64,000 nt of DNA from the NCBI RefSeq assembly GCF_964204645.1, contig NC_134026.1, positions 2,108,001-2,172,000 of the forward strand, given 5' to 3'. Shown piece by piece: positions 10,022 to 22,711 of this stretch. Each line of letters begins with the position of its first letter. Within the stretch, counting starts at the first letter, position 1. This stretch comes from Tubulanus polymorphus. Its lineage: Eukaryota; Nemertea; Palaeonemertea; Tubulaniformes; Tubulanidae. Under the pieces are notes generated by a model. It had not been told where the DNA came from. It was given only the letters and a program-made list of their open reading frames with translations, and ran no database searches. The position numbers and the translations under genes were made by a program.

Positions 10022-10960
10022 GACCCGCTATAGATATTTATGATAGAGATTATGAAAATGAACTATTATCAGCCGCACGAGCAGCGTGTCAGGTATATAG
10101 GGTGATGTGTTAAAATTTCATCGCGATCTAGGATTAATTGCGATAAAAGCATTTCTTTTTTACTCAAATGTTAAACAGACACATGGTTATATTATAACAT
10201 TCGTCGTTTCGCGTGGAAAATAGTTCATTTTTTTTCAGCCGGTTTCTAAATGATAAATGCGTGGGAATCGTTCATACAGCAGTATTCATAATAACCAGTA
10301 TACGTATAGTTCATATAAACACCGGATAGAGATAAACGAATATTCAGTTTATAGTAGATTTTATTGATAGAAATAGAGATAAATATATATGAGATATACA
10401 GCTTGAGTAATACATTTCGTGTTCGTTTTGTTAAAACTGAGGTTTTTAAAGGTTGTCTGATTGGAAGGAATAATCCTGGCCGATTCATCAAAGCAGCGCT
10501 AGTCTAATCTGGATGGTATAAGATAAATCAAAATCAGCGGCGATGAAATATATGAAATATTTTTTTCAATGAGTGATAATAATTTCCACAAAAATACCAT
10601 GAAACTTCAGACTCGTCTTACTATATAGAATGATATACTTCCTGCTAATATCCACACCACGTGGTTGTAATGAAACATGTATTAGAAATTTTTTCCGATA
10701 TTGTTATGTGGAATATTTATGAGATTTATGAATATATCCATATTCATCAGTCGCTGAATTTACTGATATTGTTCGCACGATATCACTTTGGAAATGCAAT
10801 GATCAAATGTATCAATCTGAAAATCTATTTATGCCATAGAATACAAGTCTTAAAACTTAATCAAAGTCTTTTTATTCAACTACGACGTTTAGAAAATTGC
10901 TATTTCATATAAAGTGCTAACATCGAAGAAGAAAAGTTTTGGTATTTGTTATCAAGTTTC

Positions 10961-10966
10961 AATAAA
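10961..10966 (+). terminator. Candidate poly(A) signal AATAAA for the PP1-motif gene
   Basis: First good AATAAA after the stop at 10021, followed by a T/G-rich stretch. It would give a 3' UTR of about 0.95 kb. The 10022-10960 interval holds only short frames with no features. Confidence 0.4.
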
Positions 10967-11156
10967 TTTTGTTCAGGGTCCATACATGTATATGTAAGGG
11001 TCTTTAAAGCACACGAATGTTAATTTTCTTTTTTTAAAGTTTTTTTTTATTCGACGTGACTTCTTTATTCTCTCTAGATTTCGCACCCACAGCATAATTA
11101 ATTCATAGTTCAGCAGCTGTTCATTCTACAAAATAAAAATGAGCAAAATAGAAACT

Positions 11157-11228
11157 TGACCCCGACGTGATTCGAACACGCAGCCTTCTGATCTGGAGTC
11201 AGACGCGCTACCATTGCGCCACGGAGTC
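11157..11228 (-). tRNA. tRNA-Trp (anticodon CCA)
   Basis: Minus-strand cloverleaf of 72 bases. The acceptor stem GACTCCG pairs with CGGGGTC (one G-U) and is followed by discriminator A. The D-arm GGCGCAATGGTAGCGC contains the A box. The anticodon loop CTCCAGA carries CCA. The T-arm contains the B box (TGTTCGAATCACG). There is no intron. The primary sequence is very close to metazoan nuclear tRNA-Trp. All stems are intact, so it is probably functional. Confidence 0.97.
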
Positions 11229-11590
11229 ACGTTGCTTTACACCTCACATGACAAGGTTTTGGCGCCAAAACATTTGGCGACACAACAACCTGACACTTTA
11301 GTAACAACTCAATATAGCGTGGAGTTAGAATATCAATCGTGGTAGCCTAAATGTGGCTTGTAGTCAGAGTCCGAAATGTCCTCTTCGACATTAAATTTTC
11401 TTTAAATAAAACTCGTTTTTATCTTAGTTTTGCATATTTGGGACGGTATTTCATCTAAGTCGTTCTGTTGTGGGTTTTCTATGATGAAACGCGACGGAAC
11501 TGAGCGCAGGGGTTCCAGCCAATGAGAGACCGCATATACATAGTACAAATTATCACCGCTAGTTAGCGTCATTCGTAATTAGTCATAAAC

Positions 11591-11680
11591 TTTCAAATTC
11601 AAGTAGTTCAAAGCGTAAACCAAACCTTCAGCACCTTTCAAATTCAAGTAGTTCAAAGCGTAAACCAAACCTTCAGCACC
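11591..11680. repeat. Perfect 45-bp tandem duplication
   Basis: Bases 11591-11635 and 11636-11680 are identical. On the minus strand one frame stays open through both copies and about 20 codons upstream, reading a 15-residue repeat GAEGLVYALNYLNLK twice before a stop. No splice sites or start codon support a gene. Confidence 0.85.
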
Positions 11681-11878
11681 TTGGACCGAAGGTCTAGAAA
11701 CGAAATTGGTAGAATTATGGTGTGAGCGGCCATCTTTATAGATGTCGCTAGCACGTTGTTTTCAAAGCAGAATCAGAAAGATCAAAGTCTTAAAGAAATA
11801 GCTTTTCTAATAGAAATATATTTCCTAATGATTCAAATTTATTCTCAAAGTGCTTATCACGTGACCATTTGAGCCGTT

Positions 11879-12067
11879 ACAGTTGCTAGTAATCGCAACC
11901 GACATAAGCAGGGAAGCAACTGGGAGGATCTCATATCCCGCTAGTCGGCCTCAGTTGCTGCGAATCGAAGCGCAGTCGACATAAGCTGGGCTGCGATCGC
12001 GGTTGCTCTCAGTTGCGTCGGTAGGAATCGGTAGGCGTCGCGTTGCTTGTCGACATAAGCCAGCCTT
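11879..12067. repeat. Degenerate repeat of about 75 bp, three units (possible transposon end)
   Basis: CGACATAAGC occurs at 11900, 11977 and 12051, each preceded by a unit beginning CAGTTGC and rich in CG-containing 6-8 base words such as TCGCAACC and GCGTCGG. Dense subterminal repeats of this sort are typical of DNA-transposon or MITE ends. No transposase is present. Confidence 0.5.
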
Positions 12068-12126
12068 ATCATCATCAAAAGAAGACACGCAGGCAATCTT
12101 GTATCCTCTGAAGTTCCCAGGGAATC

Positions 12127-15100
12127 CTAACTAATCAAACATATTGCTTTTGTTTTGTATTCATCATTGCGTAGATATTGATATGAATAATGTATATATA
12201 AATATACGTACGGTTCGAGTTCGGAAGCAGTTGCTCGACGCCTGTTATAATCGAGTATGCTATTATTGGTATTGTTTGAAGATAGATTGTCGACCGGGAA
12301 CATTTGATGCATACCTATCGAATATGCTCCCCTGAAAATATTTCACAAAAGCCATTCTTCAAAACTTCACAAAAATTATGTGATGCATCTATTTGTTTTG
12401 AAACGACGAACAATTTTTTCTGTTCGTTTTTCTTTGAATTTACGAGTTTTAACTTTAATGTGTGTCTGCTGCTGTATTCCATAGTGATATCCATATCAAA
12501 AACGTGAACACGAAATTCTACACCAGTATTTTACATAATCAAAAAAACTCACTGATCATCAAAGCATAATTGATTAAAATCACTCTGATAGTTAGTAAAC
12601 TGTGAACGTATTGAAGAAAAACATTGTTTGAAAGAAAATTCGCGGCGAATGCAATAATATATTGTGAAAACTATTCAAATTTTGATTGTGAGAGGAAAGT
12701 GAATTATCTTAATGTTTGACAGTGATTTTAGTGAATCAAAGTATATCAATATAATGCGGATGAGAAATATTGCTGGGAATGAAAAATATTCTAGAATTAA
12801 TAAGATAGAAATATGAATATATTGGTTAGAATGAAATAATTTTCTACGCTAAGGTGTTAACCTAATCACTAACCTTATACGGAAGTCTTTAATTACTCAT
12901 TCTGAATTATAAAAGACATTAATTTAGAAGTGACAATAAACAAAAGAATTACATTCATAAATGTTAACAATAACTAAGACTGGTGTAAAATTTCGATGCG
13001 TTAAAAACAAATACATTTTCATCAAATATTTTCAATATAATGATTTTAATCGATTTCAAACTCGTCGGAATTTCAATTGATTCACGAATAGCTCGATTCT
13101 TAGCGGACGCAAAGAACAAACAACAAGAAATTTGCTAATATTTCGGGAACTATTCCTAGAATGCTGAAATTTTTGCAGCTTAATTTCAGGCAGAATGAAG
13201 AACTGTGGTCTCATTGTCGCTTATATACTTACGATTCCATACGTCGTTTGGCTAACAGTATAATAACGACTGTAATACCGGCGACAAGTAAACCCACAGC
13301 AGACGTGATAAGTGCCATCTGCCACCGAGGAAACATCGATTTGCATACTTTATACTGTTTTGGACATTGACACCTGAAAGAACAACAGTTGGATGTTAAT
13401 GTAAAAGGCACAGACAATTTCGCCCTCAAATCAACATGAATCGCTAAAGTGGAATCTTACTATACAACAAACCAATGGGACCAGAATGATCTGTTTTCGT
13501 TACAGCCGATAGTTCGTTAAATCAATTATTAAATTATTGAAACTGTCCTTTTTAGGACGAAATTCTAAGTTTAGAATAACTGATGAATTGTTAAATCCGA
13601 GATCGTTATAACGAGATTCCACTTAACTGTACTATCGTGAATTTTGTCGAGACAAATTTTTACCTATAGCTATTAATCTCATCGATACAGACGAACGGAG
13701 CTTGGCAAGGATTTGGCAAGCAGTCGTTTGTATTGGTTTCGCAATATTTTCCTTCGTAACCCGCTGCACAGCGGCAAGAAAAACCAAATTTATCGAAACC
13801 TCGAGTTCTAAGTAGACTATCACAGTTTCCTGTAAAATTCAATCAAGCTTTATGAGAGTTTGTATTGAAAATGATAAAAAGCCACAAATTCCTTTATACG
13901 TAAACGTGTATTACACAAGAATACCAATTTCCTGAGAATTTGTATATTAGCATCTATATTTTTTTTCAGAAAAAAAGAAACACTTTCGGTTATCTTTTTA
14001 GCGAACATACCAGCACAAACAGCATTATTTTGGCAAGGGTTTTTTAATACAGCAACTATCACAGTCAGCGCACGTGGGAACGCCGGAGTACCCTCACTAT
14101 CCCTCACTATCACTCGAAAGCTATCATTCCCGTAAAATCCGTAATTAGGTTTATAAGTTAACTGTTTGAAAAACCAACTGTAACGGTCTTTATCGTACGT
14201 TAATTCTAAATTACAGGGAATTTCAGCGTCGCTCTGTTTGATTTCAATCGATGGTTGCGGAAGGCATTTCGGCGTTTGCGTCGATGTCGTCGCAACGTTC
14301 AACTCCGTAAACGTTACGGAACCGTGCGTTGGACGTTTCAGTAAAACGACGTGATGGCTATCGTCGCGATCTATGTCATACGCTCCTATCACCGCTTTAA
14401 ATTCCGAATATGCACTGGAAACATAGTTCTGCTCGCTTTTTACCTGTAAAATAAAATAAAAATCATAAATCATCTTCTGAAAAGATTTTGCGGTAAATCG
14501 ATTTACCGTTTATCAGCAACATCTAGAAAAGTCTCCTACAGAACTCAGTAGTCAGACTACTGATATCGGAAAACAGTGAACATGACATAAGTTTGACCGA
14601 TGCCCAATACGTATCGATGATATACACATCTCGTATAGCCATTAGTCAACGGTTTACAGGATCGTTACCCGGCCAATGCATCAATATCTAATTTCATCCG
14701 TGAGTTTGCGAAATAAGAAAATCAGTTTCAACAATCCCCATCGGATTAACACAGACAGACACACACATTGCCGTCTATGATTAGTATAGTACCTGGAAAT
14801 GTCACAGGTTTAAAATTTCTGTTTCAGCGAAAATTATTCATATCCATATTCAATGTCGAGTTGGGTTTCAAAATTCACTTTTCGACGAATGTGTAGTCGT
14901 GTATATGCACCGTATGCGTTGCTATTATCTCCTCGCACGAAGCGCTTATCATCCGAAAAAAGTCTCATTTCGCCTTCAATTTCTCTAGTAAGAACCCGAG
15001 TTATTACGCGGCGCTATAAGTAATATCGACACGCAACCGCAAACACGCGAAATCTATTAATTGATAAATAATTGACAGCGGAGGAGACGATGATATTCCT

Positions 15101-18100
15101 GTTGTACCGAGTGTCTTTTCTGTCGCGAAAGTGGTATCTGATTTCTAATGGAACATCCTCTCGTTATATCGCTAAAATAGACGCGTTGTTCGTCGTGCCT
15201 TCATTAATCTATCTGTTATGTGTTTGCATACGTTCTCAACACGAGTGTTGATGTGCCTCCGTTCAGCTGATTGAGAGAAATTGATATTATGGACGGGATG
15301 AACCAGTCATCATCACTTAAACAATGTTCCGTACATACAAACCTAGGCATATCTATTATCACATCTATCTTAGACCGTGAAACCTTAAAGAATCTAAATG
15401 TTTAGCTCTAAATCTAAATTACGAATCTGGACTTAGATGAATAAATACTTCTAGAAGCTAACGGATGATTAGGTCTAAAACTCGCCATTTCGTTACGGAT
15501 AACATTTTTTCAGAGCACCGGTCGGTATACACTAAAGACTGCATTCATTCGAATATCGCTCATCGGTTCGTGTGTGAAAAGATGGATTAGAAACGCGATC
15601 TGTTACCAATTTCAATTAATCTTTTCGTCGAATTACGTGACGCCTGAGCTCATTTAAATAGAAACGTCCTCAAAAGATTATTGGACGACGACTCGCTTTA
15701 TTTCAATCATAGCTCTTCAGCATTACGCATGAACGATTGAACGTCGGTTTTTCTATTAATGGCCAGAAAACTCTTTCTGTATCTGGTGAATACGATGCGA
15801 CGGACGCTTATTGTCGATTACTTATTTCTGCACCAAACACGATTGAAATAAAACGAACCATCTCCAGAGTAATGGATCCCATCTAGATTATCCAAAACGC
15901 GTGCCAATTTATTTCGGGTTCACTATTTAAGAAGTGAATTGTAAACCGCGATATGATTATATTTTCAATTTCTACCGGGCATCACAATCGGATATCTGGC
16001 GAATCTGATTCTATAATACTCACAATGATTGTTTGGTTTCCTGTGGCCAAGTTGACCCCATTCACGCTGAAGAAAGTGACCGGGGCATCGTTGATCGGCA
16101 CGACTTTTATCGTCATTGTACCGTTAGTGTGCATACCCGTCGTATCCCGTTCTGTTCGTCTGTGCACTGTGAAATGAAGCTGATCATGGCCGTGAAAGTC
16201 CTATAAAAGATTCACATCTTTGAAAAAAGTGGTTGTATATCGAAATCATTATAGGACTTCGGGACTTGAGTCAGTTGAAGTGACCGTTACATACATACAA
16301 CAACATCTCCGAGATAATAAAATTATCTATTCTCATAATATAGGACATAAATAATAACATAGATATATACGTCGATATCAGTCATTTGACCTGCCTTAAA
16401 AGGTTCGTCATATACAAGATGATTGACTGCCTGAAGACTTATATTTCTAATAACGCGACAGAAGAGTAATTGTTTTTATATCCGTATTATCGAGCGGAAT
16501 TGGCGCGCTTATCTGTGTTTGGTACACACAGTAAAAATCACGTCCAGGGAATTCGAGCAATTACCATTTCATTCGAGCTATCGTTATTAACTATTACCGC
16601 CAGAAATATAGTAAAACATTTCGATTTATTTCGCGACGTGGATTTATTTCGGGCCAAAAACACACAGAGTTTTTTAACAATCGTGTTACGTGTACCACAT
16701 CGATCTCTACGGATAGAATCTCATTATCACGACAGACCCTAATGGAACATTCGACGAAATTTATTATTTCTTAGATAAGGATTTTATATTAATCTCAGCA
16801 AACTTCATTATCAGTACTCGACGAAGCTTAATCTTAAAAAGTGGCTCATGTAAGGATTGGTCGGTATAGACATACGCTGAAAACTGAATTCATCCCTTTT
16901 TTTTAAATTGATCTCTTGAATAGGCAGGGCTTTCTTAAAAACGTACATCAATAAAAATATTCTTATCTACCACACAGCAAATGGGTCCTCTTGGAAAAAT
17001 AAATCATTCACACGATTTTCTTCCGTATACTTTTTATGAGCAAACTATTTCATTGGCTCTAACAGAAAACGCGCATAAAACATGATTGATGACAATTGTT
17101 TTCCCTAACAAGAGGATCCAAAGTGATGTATGCCAGTAATACTAATTTTTCTATGATCGATGTTCCTGGACGTAGATTCCTACAAGGGGAATAGCTCTAG
17201 CGTATGTTATTTCCGATTTTCCTCTCCATCCAATCTTCTGTAACTACCCAACCTCGCCCTTTTATTACGGCTATGATGGTCTTTTATATATCTACTTCAA
17301 TCACACTATCCGATATAGATTCACGCAATCTTATGGCATTGTAATGGTGCTATCGGGGAAATGAAGATTCCATTTGTATTCGGTATCATACATAGATATA
17401 TCATATTGCCTTCGAGAATTTCTTCTTCCCAGAGCGCAATGAAATAGAAAACGAACAACGTGGAATGCGGAGATTTGTGAACTTGTCGTTTATTCTCACA
17501 TCAGAAAGCGATAAATATTTCTGCCCCTCGAATGTCGTCTGAAAAGAGCTATCAACCTACCGGAAGTGGCCAATATTTGATCAATCCCGTGTGTTTTGCG
17601 ATCGTCCATCGTCCGAATCTCGCATCCGGCTTGCGTTTCCGATAATACAACATTCTGCCAGTCGGGTCGCTGGCCTGGATTTGGTATTGATAAGGTGCTT
17701 AAAAATTCATAAAAAAAGAAAATCCGCGGTTATAACCTTACAATAATACACTTACTCGGGGCTATACGCGTTCAACTATAACCTTTCGACGACGACAGTC
17801 TATTCGGTACATTACACGAATACACTTTGTAATGTATTCATAAAAGATGAAATCTATACTCCGGCTAATTATAAATGGATTACATGATCAAAGGAGAAGT
17901 GTGGGTACTAAAACGACGAATGAAATGTGGAAAATTGAAGATCAAGCGCGTGTTTGTTGAGGGATGTCATTTCAAAGGTAAAAATACAGCGCCATGATGT
18001 CGACTGTTCTGGGGTAACATTCGACCGATATTTACTATCTGTTTCCGCCGTATCTTCTCAATTATTGGAAGTCGGATAAAAATAGCCGTCCGTGAAATCG

Positions 18101-21100
18101 TACGAACCATTTCTATCAAAGGAAAACATAATTCGGGGCCTCCAGATCAATAAATTACCTTCAGTAAAATCTTCCACTATTTGGTGACTATGGAGATTGA
18201 CATTTGTTAACGATGGCGCAGTAGTGTACGATCTACCGGTGTCTTCTGGTTTTAGTTTTACCTTCTTTTTCCTATACATCTGAAATGAAAGATAACTTTG
18301 ATTACGAAAAAGACACTGATTGATTGAGCTGGGATTTTATGGGATGTCAAATCTATCTTTTAATGATGTGTCGTTACTTAATAGAATGTTTGATATTATT
18401 TTCCCCAGAAATCGATTGCCAAAGCCAATATCATGCTGGCTAAATCCTGATACCCAATCAAGCAACGGATAGGTTTACAATGGGCTACATTGTACGGGCG
18501 ATCAGCCTAATCCTGCAATATATTCGCATTTGGATATACGAGCTGCCGTAATTATCAGGATCAAAGATAACTCTGAAACCGACACGTAGAACGATGTATC
18601 ATTTTCCGATAATCTCGACAACTGAATCACGCTTCAGAATGTCTCCGACCGACGTCACCAATCAGGCATTCGTGAGACGACTTTAAATAAGCAAGATAGA
18701 AAACATTTCTTAGGCCATTAACAATTTTTCCTTTAGGAAAAAAACGATTGGTGGAATTTTTATTCGAATTGATTTGCTCGTATAAAAGCCATTTGCAATA
18801 TACGGATGATTTGTTTCGTTAGCTAAGAATAGTTGATAAGTTGAAGAGCAGCTGTGTGTTAATCTACTGCCCAACTCACGCGAACAGAACTTTATCATAA
18901 ATATTGTTAAATACCGATGTGAAATGCTAATTAAGACTTCGAAATATCAGTGGATGGATGATAAATCTGCTATAGTCTTAGTACTCGATTACTCGAACAC
19001 AAGTCAACTTCCATCATCTCGAGTACAGGCCGATAGCGGCATAGTTTACTGCCTTGGAATTTTATTTAGAACAGAATGTGAATGGCAAAACATTTTAACA
19101 AATTGATCTACAATAGCATAAGAATAAAGATGTAACAATTTCATTTATCAAATGATTTCTATCGTGAGAGATCGCGAGAGGCTGTTCACGATGGCTCACT
19201 GAACGGCGTTTCTTTCGTGAAGAGGCTCAGTCCTGATCAAAACTATTTCATTAAATATTGGACGATTGATTCTCAAAGTTACATTTTAATATCAATGAAG
19301 TCGATTTCCAGTCAATGAATAAACAAGTGTTTCGAACATCATTCAGAGAATAGCCAGTGGAATATTAGAAAAAAGTGAACGAGTGAGTGGGATACATCGA
19401 ACATTGAATTTAACAGAATGAAGAAGATGTTGATGAAATCATAATCAATATTCATTGTATCTTAGTCTGGACCCGCTCGGCCTTGATTGTATAGTATAAT
19501 CAATTGTACTCTGTATATTTCCTGTATGGGACTGGTTGACGATCGAATTGAAACCCCGTCGCGTGTTTCACAGTTCAAGAGGAATTTATTTAGATTGAAG
19601 AGACGTTGATGTCACAATCTAAATACTTCAAGAACAAATTGACTGCGCCGTGTTTACTCATTCGCGGGATAAGCCGGCAATTCGAGTGTAATCAGCATGC
19701 ACCGAATTAAATCCTGGATACATGTTTCTCTTTCGTAACTGTTTGTACCGTCAGTAACCCTTGACGAGAAAAGCTAAATGCACACCAACTGTTGAACGTG
19801 ACAAATGATCATCACACGCCTATAAATCAAATAGATTTTGAAATGTTTCTACTTCTAACAGCCACATATTGTGACCGAGAATGGCAATTTTATGCCAGTA
19901 TCAAATGATAACATTTTGTGTCTTCCGGGAATTGTTGCGGGTGGTTTTTCAAATGTTTTCCGCGCTAGATGTAAGTTGATTATGGTTCGGTAAGGTATGA
20001 TGAATAATGTAAAGTCTCTCGAGGCTGAAATGATTGATATTAACGGCGACAAAAGTCCACTGGTAATTAAATTTAATATTTCATGTTACATAGTTAGATT
20101 ATACATCATCAACAGTCAGTCGTAGAAAGATCAAAAGTTTATGATTTATTCAATTTAGAAACGAGTCAGCGGATATTTGCAGCAATAAGTTATCAATCTT
20201 TATCTAGATAATCATATTTTTTCCCACGCATTTCTAAAAAAAGAAATATCTCTAAGCCTCATATCAACTTACATTCACTTTTATATATTGGATTCCCAGT
20301 GGATTTATGTGAGTTCTCGAGATTAAAAATATTTTCTATTCATTTCGAAAAAAAACACGCTTTGAGTAAAGATTAGACCAATTCAAAGGTAAAATTCCTG
20401 TTAGTCAAATATCCTTGAAATTAAAACCGTTTTTATTGAAGTTTTAAACAATTCGTTCAAAACAATTCCTTTCAAAACCATTTGCACGAATAATTTTTAT
20501 TCAGGGATTCTTTTCATTCCAAGTACATAAGATATCAAACGTCACCATATTGTTTATGCGATACCGCGCGCGCAAAGACACATGCGGCGTTGTATGATAT
20601 ATTTTTATCGGGGGTCGATTTCCGATTCCTGTTCCTGAGAGAAGTGTCGTTTGATTTATCGCGCGGGATGACTAACGCAGTTCGCATCTGACCCAGAAAA
20701 CGGATGCTTAATCCCGGCGTAAAATTAACTGAATAAATTCAATCGAGCCGACGGTAATAACTGGTAATACAAACCAGTCGGGTATTAATCCGATCATAAA
20801 ACCTTCCACGCACTAATGACTGTGCATGATTCTCCTATCTCATGATTCCACACGATTCATTGAAACACTCGCGCAGTCGTCGGTCGTATCACGCCGTATC
20901 TATCCTGTATAATTAATATCTACTTGGCGGAAATGTGCAACGACAGATAACTCGCGAAGATTGTTGTTTCTAGTTTCCAGAAAAATCATTGCGTTGCTCG
21001 CTGTGTGTCTTGTAAATGTCAGATAACGGGTTCTGTTTTTTTTTTTGGTACCGTTAATCGGTTGGCGGCTTCATATTTCATCGGTACTTAGTAGAAATGG

Positions 21101-21619
21101 GGATTTTTTTAGATCTTATAGCGCGTATGGATTTCCGTCGAACAACGAATAGGAATAAGATATTTTCTATCACGCGTCACGGAAATTCCAGAAAAAAATC
21201 CCCTCTACAATCAGTAGTTTCGCGATGCGATCTCGACTGATATGGATATCAGGTTGGGATGCAACTTTAGCGTGATTTCTCGTTCAACATGGAATCAAGA
21301 TTTCAAGGCCATTCTTATGGACATCACGTTTACATCGTTAAACAATATACACGGATAGATATACAGCGTAGCTCTTAAGTGTTTGTTGTATATACATTAT
21401 TCATCACCGAACAGATGAAATAATGCATAGTTTCGATGAGTTTTGCCATTCATTTTGGGCATACGTCAAAACCGTTATCAAAATTATGAAATATATATGA
21501 AAGTTTCTTTTTCTTACCGTGTTTGATTCAGCAACCTGATTTAGAATCAACCATAAAACTACCAACGTGAACCAATTGGTAAGATCTGTCCAAGAGACGG
21601 TGTTCGATGAAGCGTTCAT
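12127..21619 (-). CDS. Type I membrane protein: cadherin-like repeats, two EGFs, transmembrane helix (eight exons)
   Basis: Exons (minus): 21619-21518, 18279-18159, 17697-17561, 16200-16024, 14443-14011, 13829-13664, 13373-13233, 12331-12127. All phases agree and the joined frame is 493 residues. Residues 1-34 carry a signal peptide (VVLWLILNQ core). Residues 75-320 show beta-sandwich repeats of the cadherin-like (tandem-95/VCBS) type, with the hallmarks YQIQASDPTG, DFHGHDQLHFTV, VVPINDAP and FYGNDSFRVIVRDSEG. Two EGF-like modules follow (about 316-389, roughly 13 cysteines). A hydrophobic helix at 398-420 stops at KRR, then comes a 70-residue cytoplasmic tail rich in Asn, Ser and Tyr. It probably serves in adhesion or as a receptor on the cell surface. 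I cannot match it to a named orthologue. The first intron exceeds 3 kb. Confidence 0.78.
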
Positions 21620-22252
21620 AGTGTTGTGGTCAGGTTGCTGGTTACAGCTCTGTTACACGTGTGTCTCAGTAATCAGTTTTCCGCGTCCATAAATCTATAA
21701 TTTACAATGTAATAACGTGCAGTTTTATTAATCCTTTTTATTTACAAAACGAGAAAGCTCATTTGTAACTTTTCTGTATTAGACGTCATTTTTGCCTCGT
21801 ATACAATGACTAATGTATAGACAATAACTGAAAATGAATATTGGTATAAACTATATCTATCAGATTCTGTCAGAATCTATACCAGAAATGGCTAAGTCTG
21901 AAGTTGCCATTAAGACTGAAACGTTTGTTCTGTTCAATATCGGCAATGCCTATTTTCACGATAAATCACCAGCCACCATACTTTCCCATTAAACACCTTT
22001 GACTCCCAAAGCTCAAGGTCATACACGTGATGGACGTGTCAAGCGGAAAAAACTGAAAAAAGTAGATTCGTCTTTTGTGCATCAGGTTGGCGCAAGAAAT
22101 ATCAATTGGGCATCAATTCAAACCTCTCAACGCTGATCTAAAACCCGATTCTCGCTTCAGTCGTCGTTAGAATTTCGCACTTTTGTTGCTCATTAATGAA
22201 GAAAAATTCCACTGAAGAATTCGCATAAACAAAACAACCGCACTGAATATTA

Positions 22253-22711
22253 GAACTGAAGCGGTTGAAGATAGAACTGAAGCGGTTGAAGGTAGAACTG
22301 AAGCGGTTGAAGATAGAACTGAAGCGGTTGAAGATAGAACTGAAGCGGTTGAAGATAGAACTGAAGCGGTTGAAGATAGAACTGAAGCGGTTGAAGATAG
22401 AACTGAAGCGGTTGAAGATAGAACTGAAGCGGTTGAAGATAGAACTGTAGCGGTTGAAGATAGAACTGAAGCGGTTGAAGATAGAACTGAAGCGGTTGAA
22501 GATAGAACTGAAGCGGTTGAAGATAGAACTGTAGCGGTTGAAGATAGAACTGAAGCGGTTGAAGATAGAACTGAAGCGGTTGAAGATAGAACTGTAGCGG
22601 TTGAAGATAGAACTGAAGCGGTTGAAGATAGAACTGAAGCGGTTGAAGATAGAACTGTAGCGGTTGAAGATAGAACTGAAGCGGTTGAAGATAGAACTGA
22701 AGCGGTTGTAG
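22253..22711. repeat. 21-bp minisatellite, about 22 units, with 63/84-bp higher-order pattern
   Basis: The unit is GATAGAACTGAAGCGGTTGAA. Four units carry A-to-T (CTGTAGC), with the T at 22448, 22532, 22595 and 22658, giving spacings of 84, 63 and 63 bases. One early unit has GGTAGAAC. The unit length is divisible by three, so several frames are open on both strands. Repetitive peptides result with no start context, splice sites or flanking coding exons, so I treat the array as non-coding. Confidence 0.95.

Noticed and set aside
22253-22711. Regular short repeats as a CRISPR-like array
   Set aside because: Units abut with no spacers, and the genome is eukaryotic.
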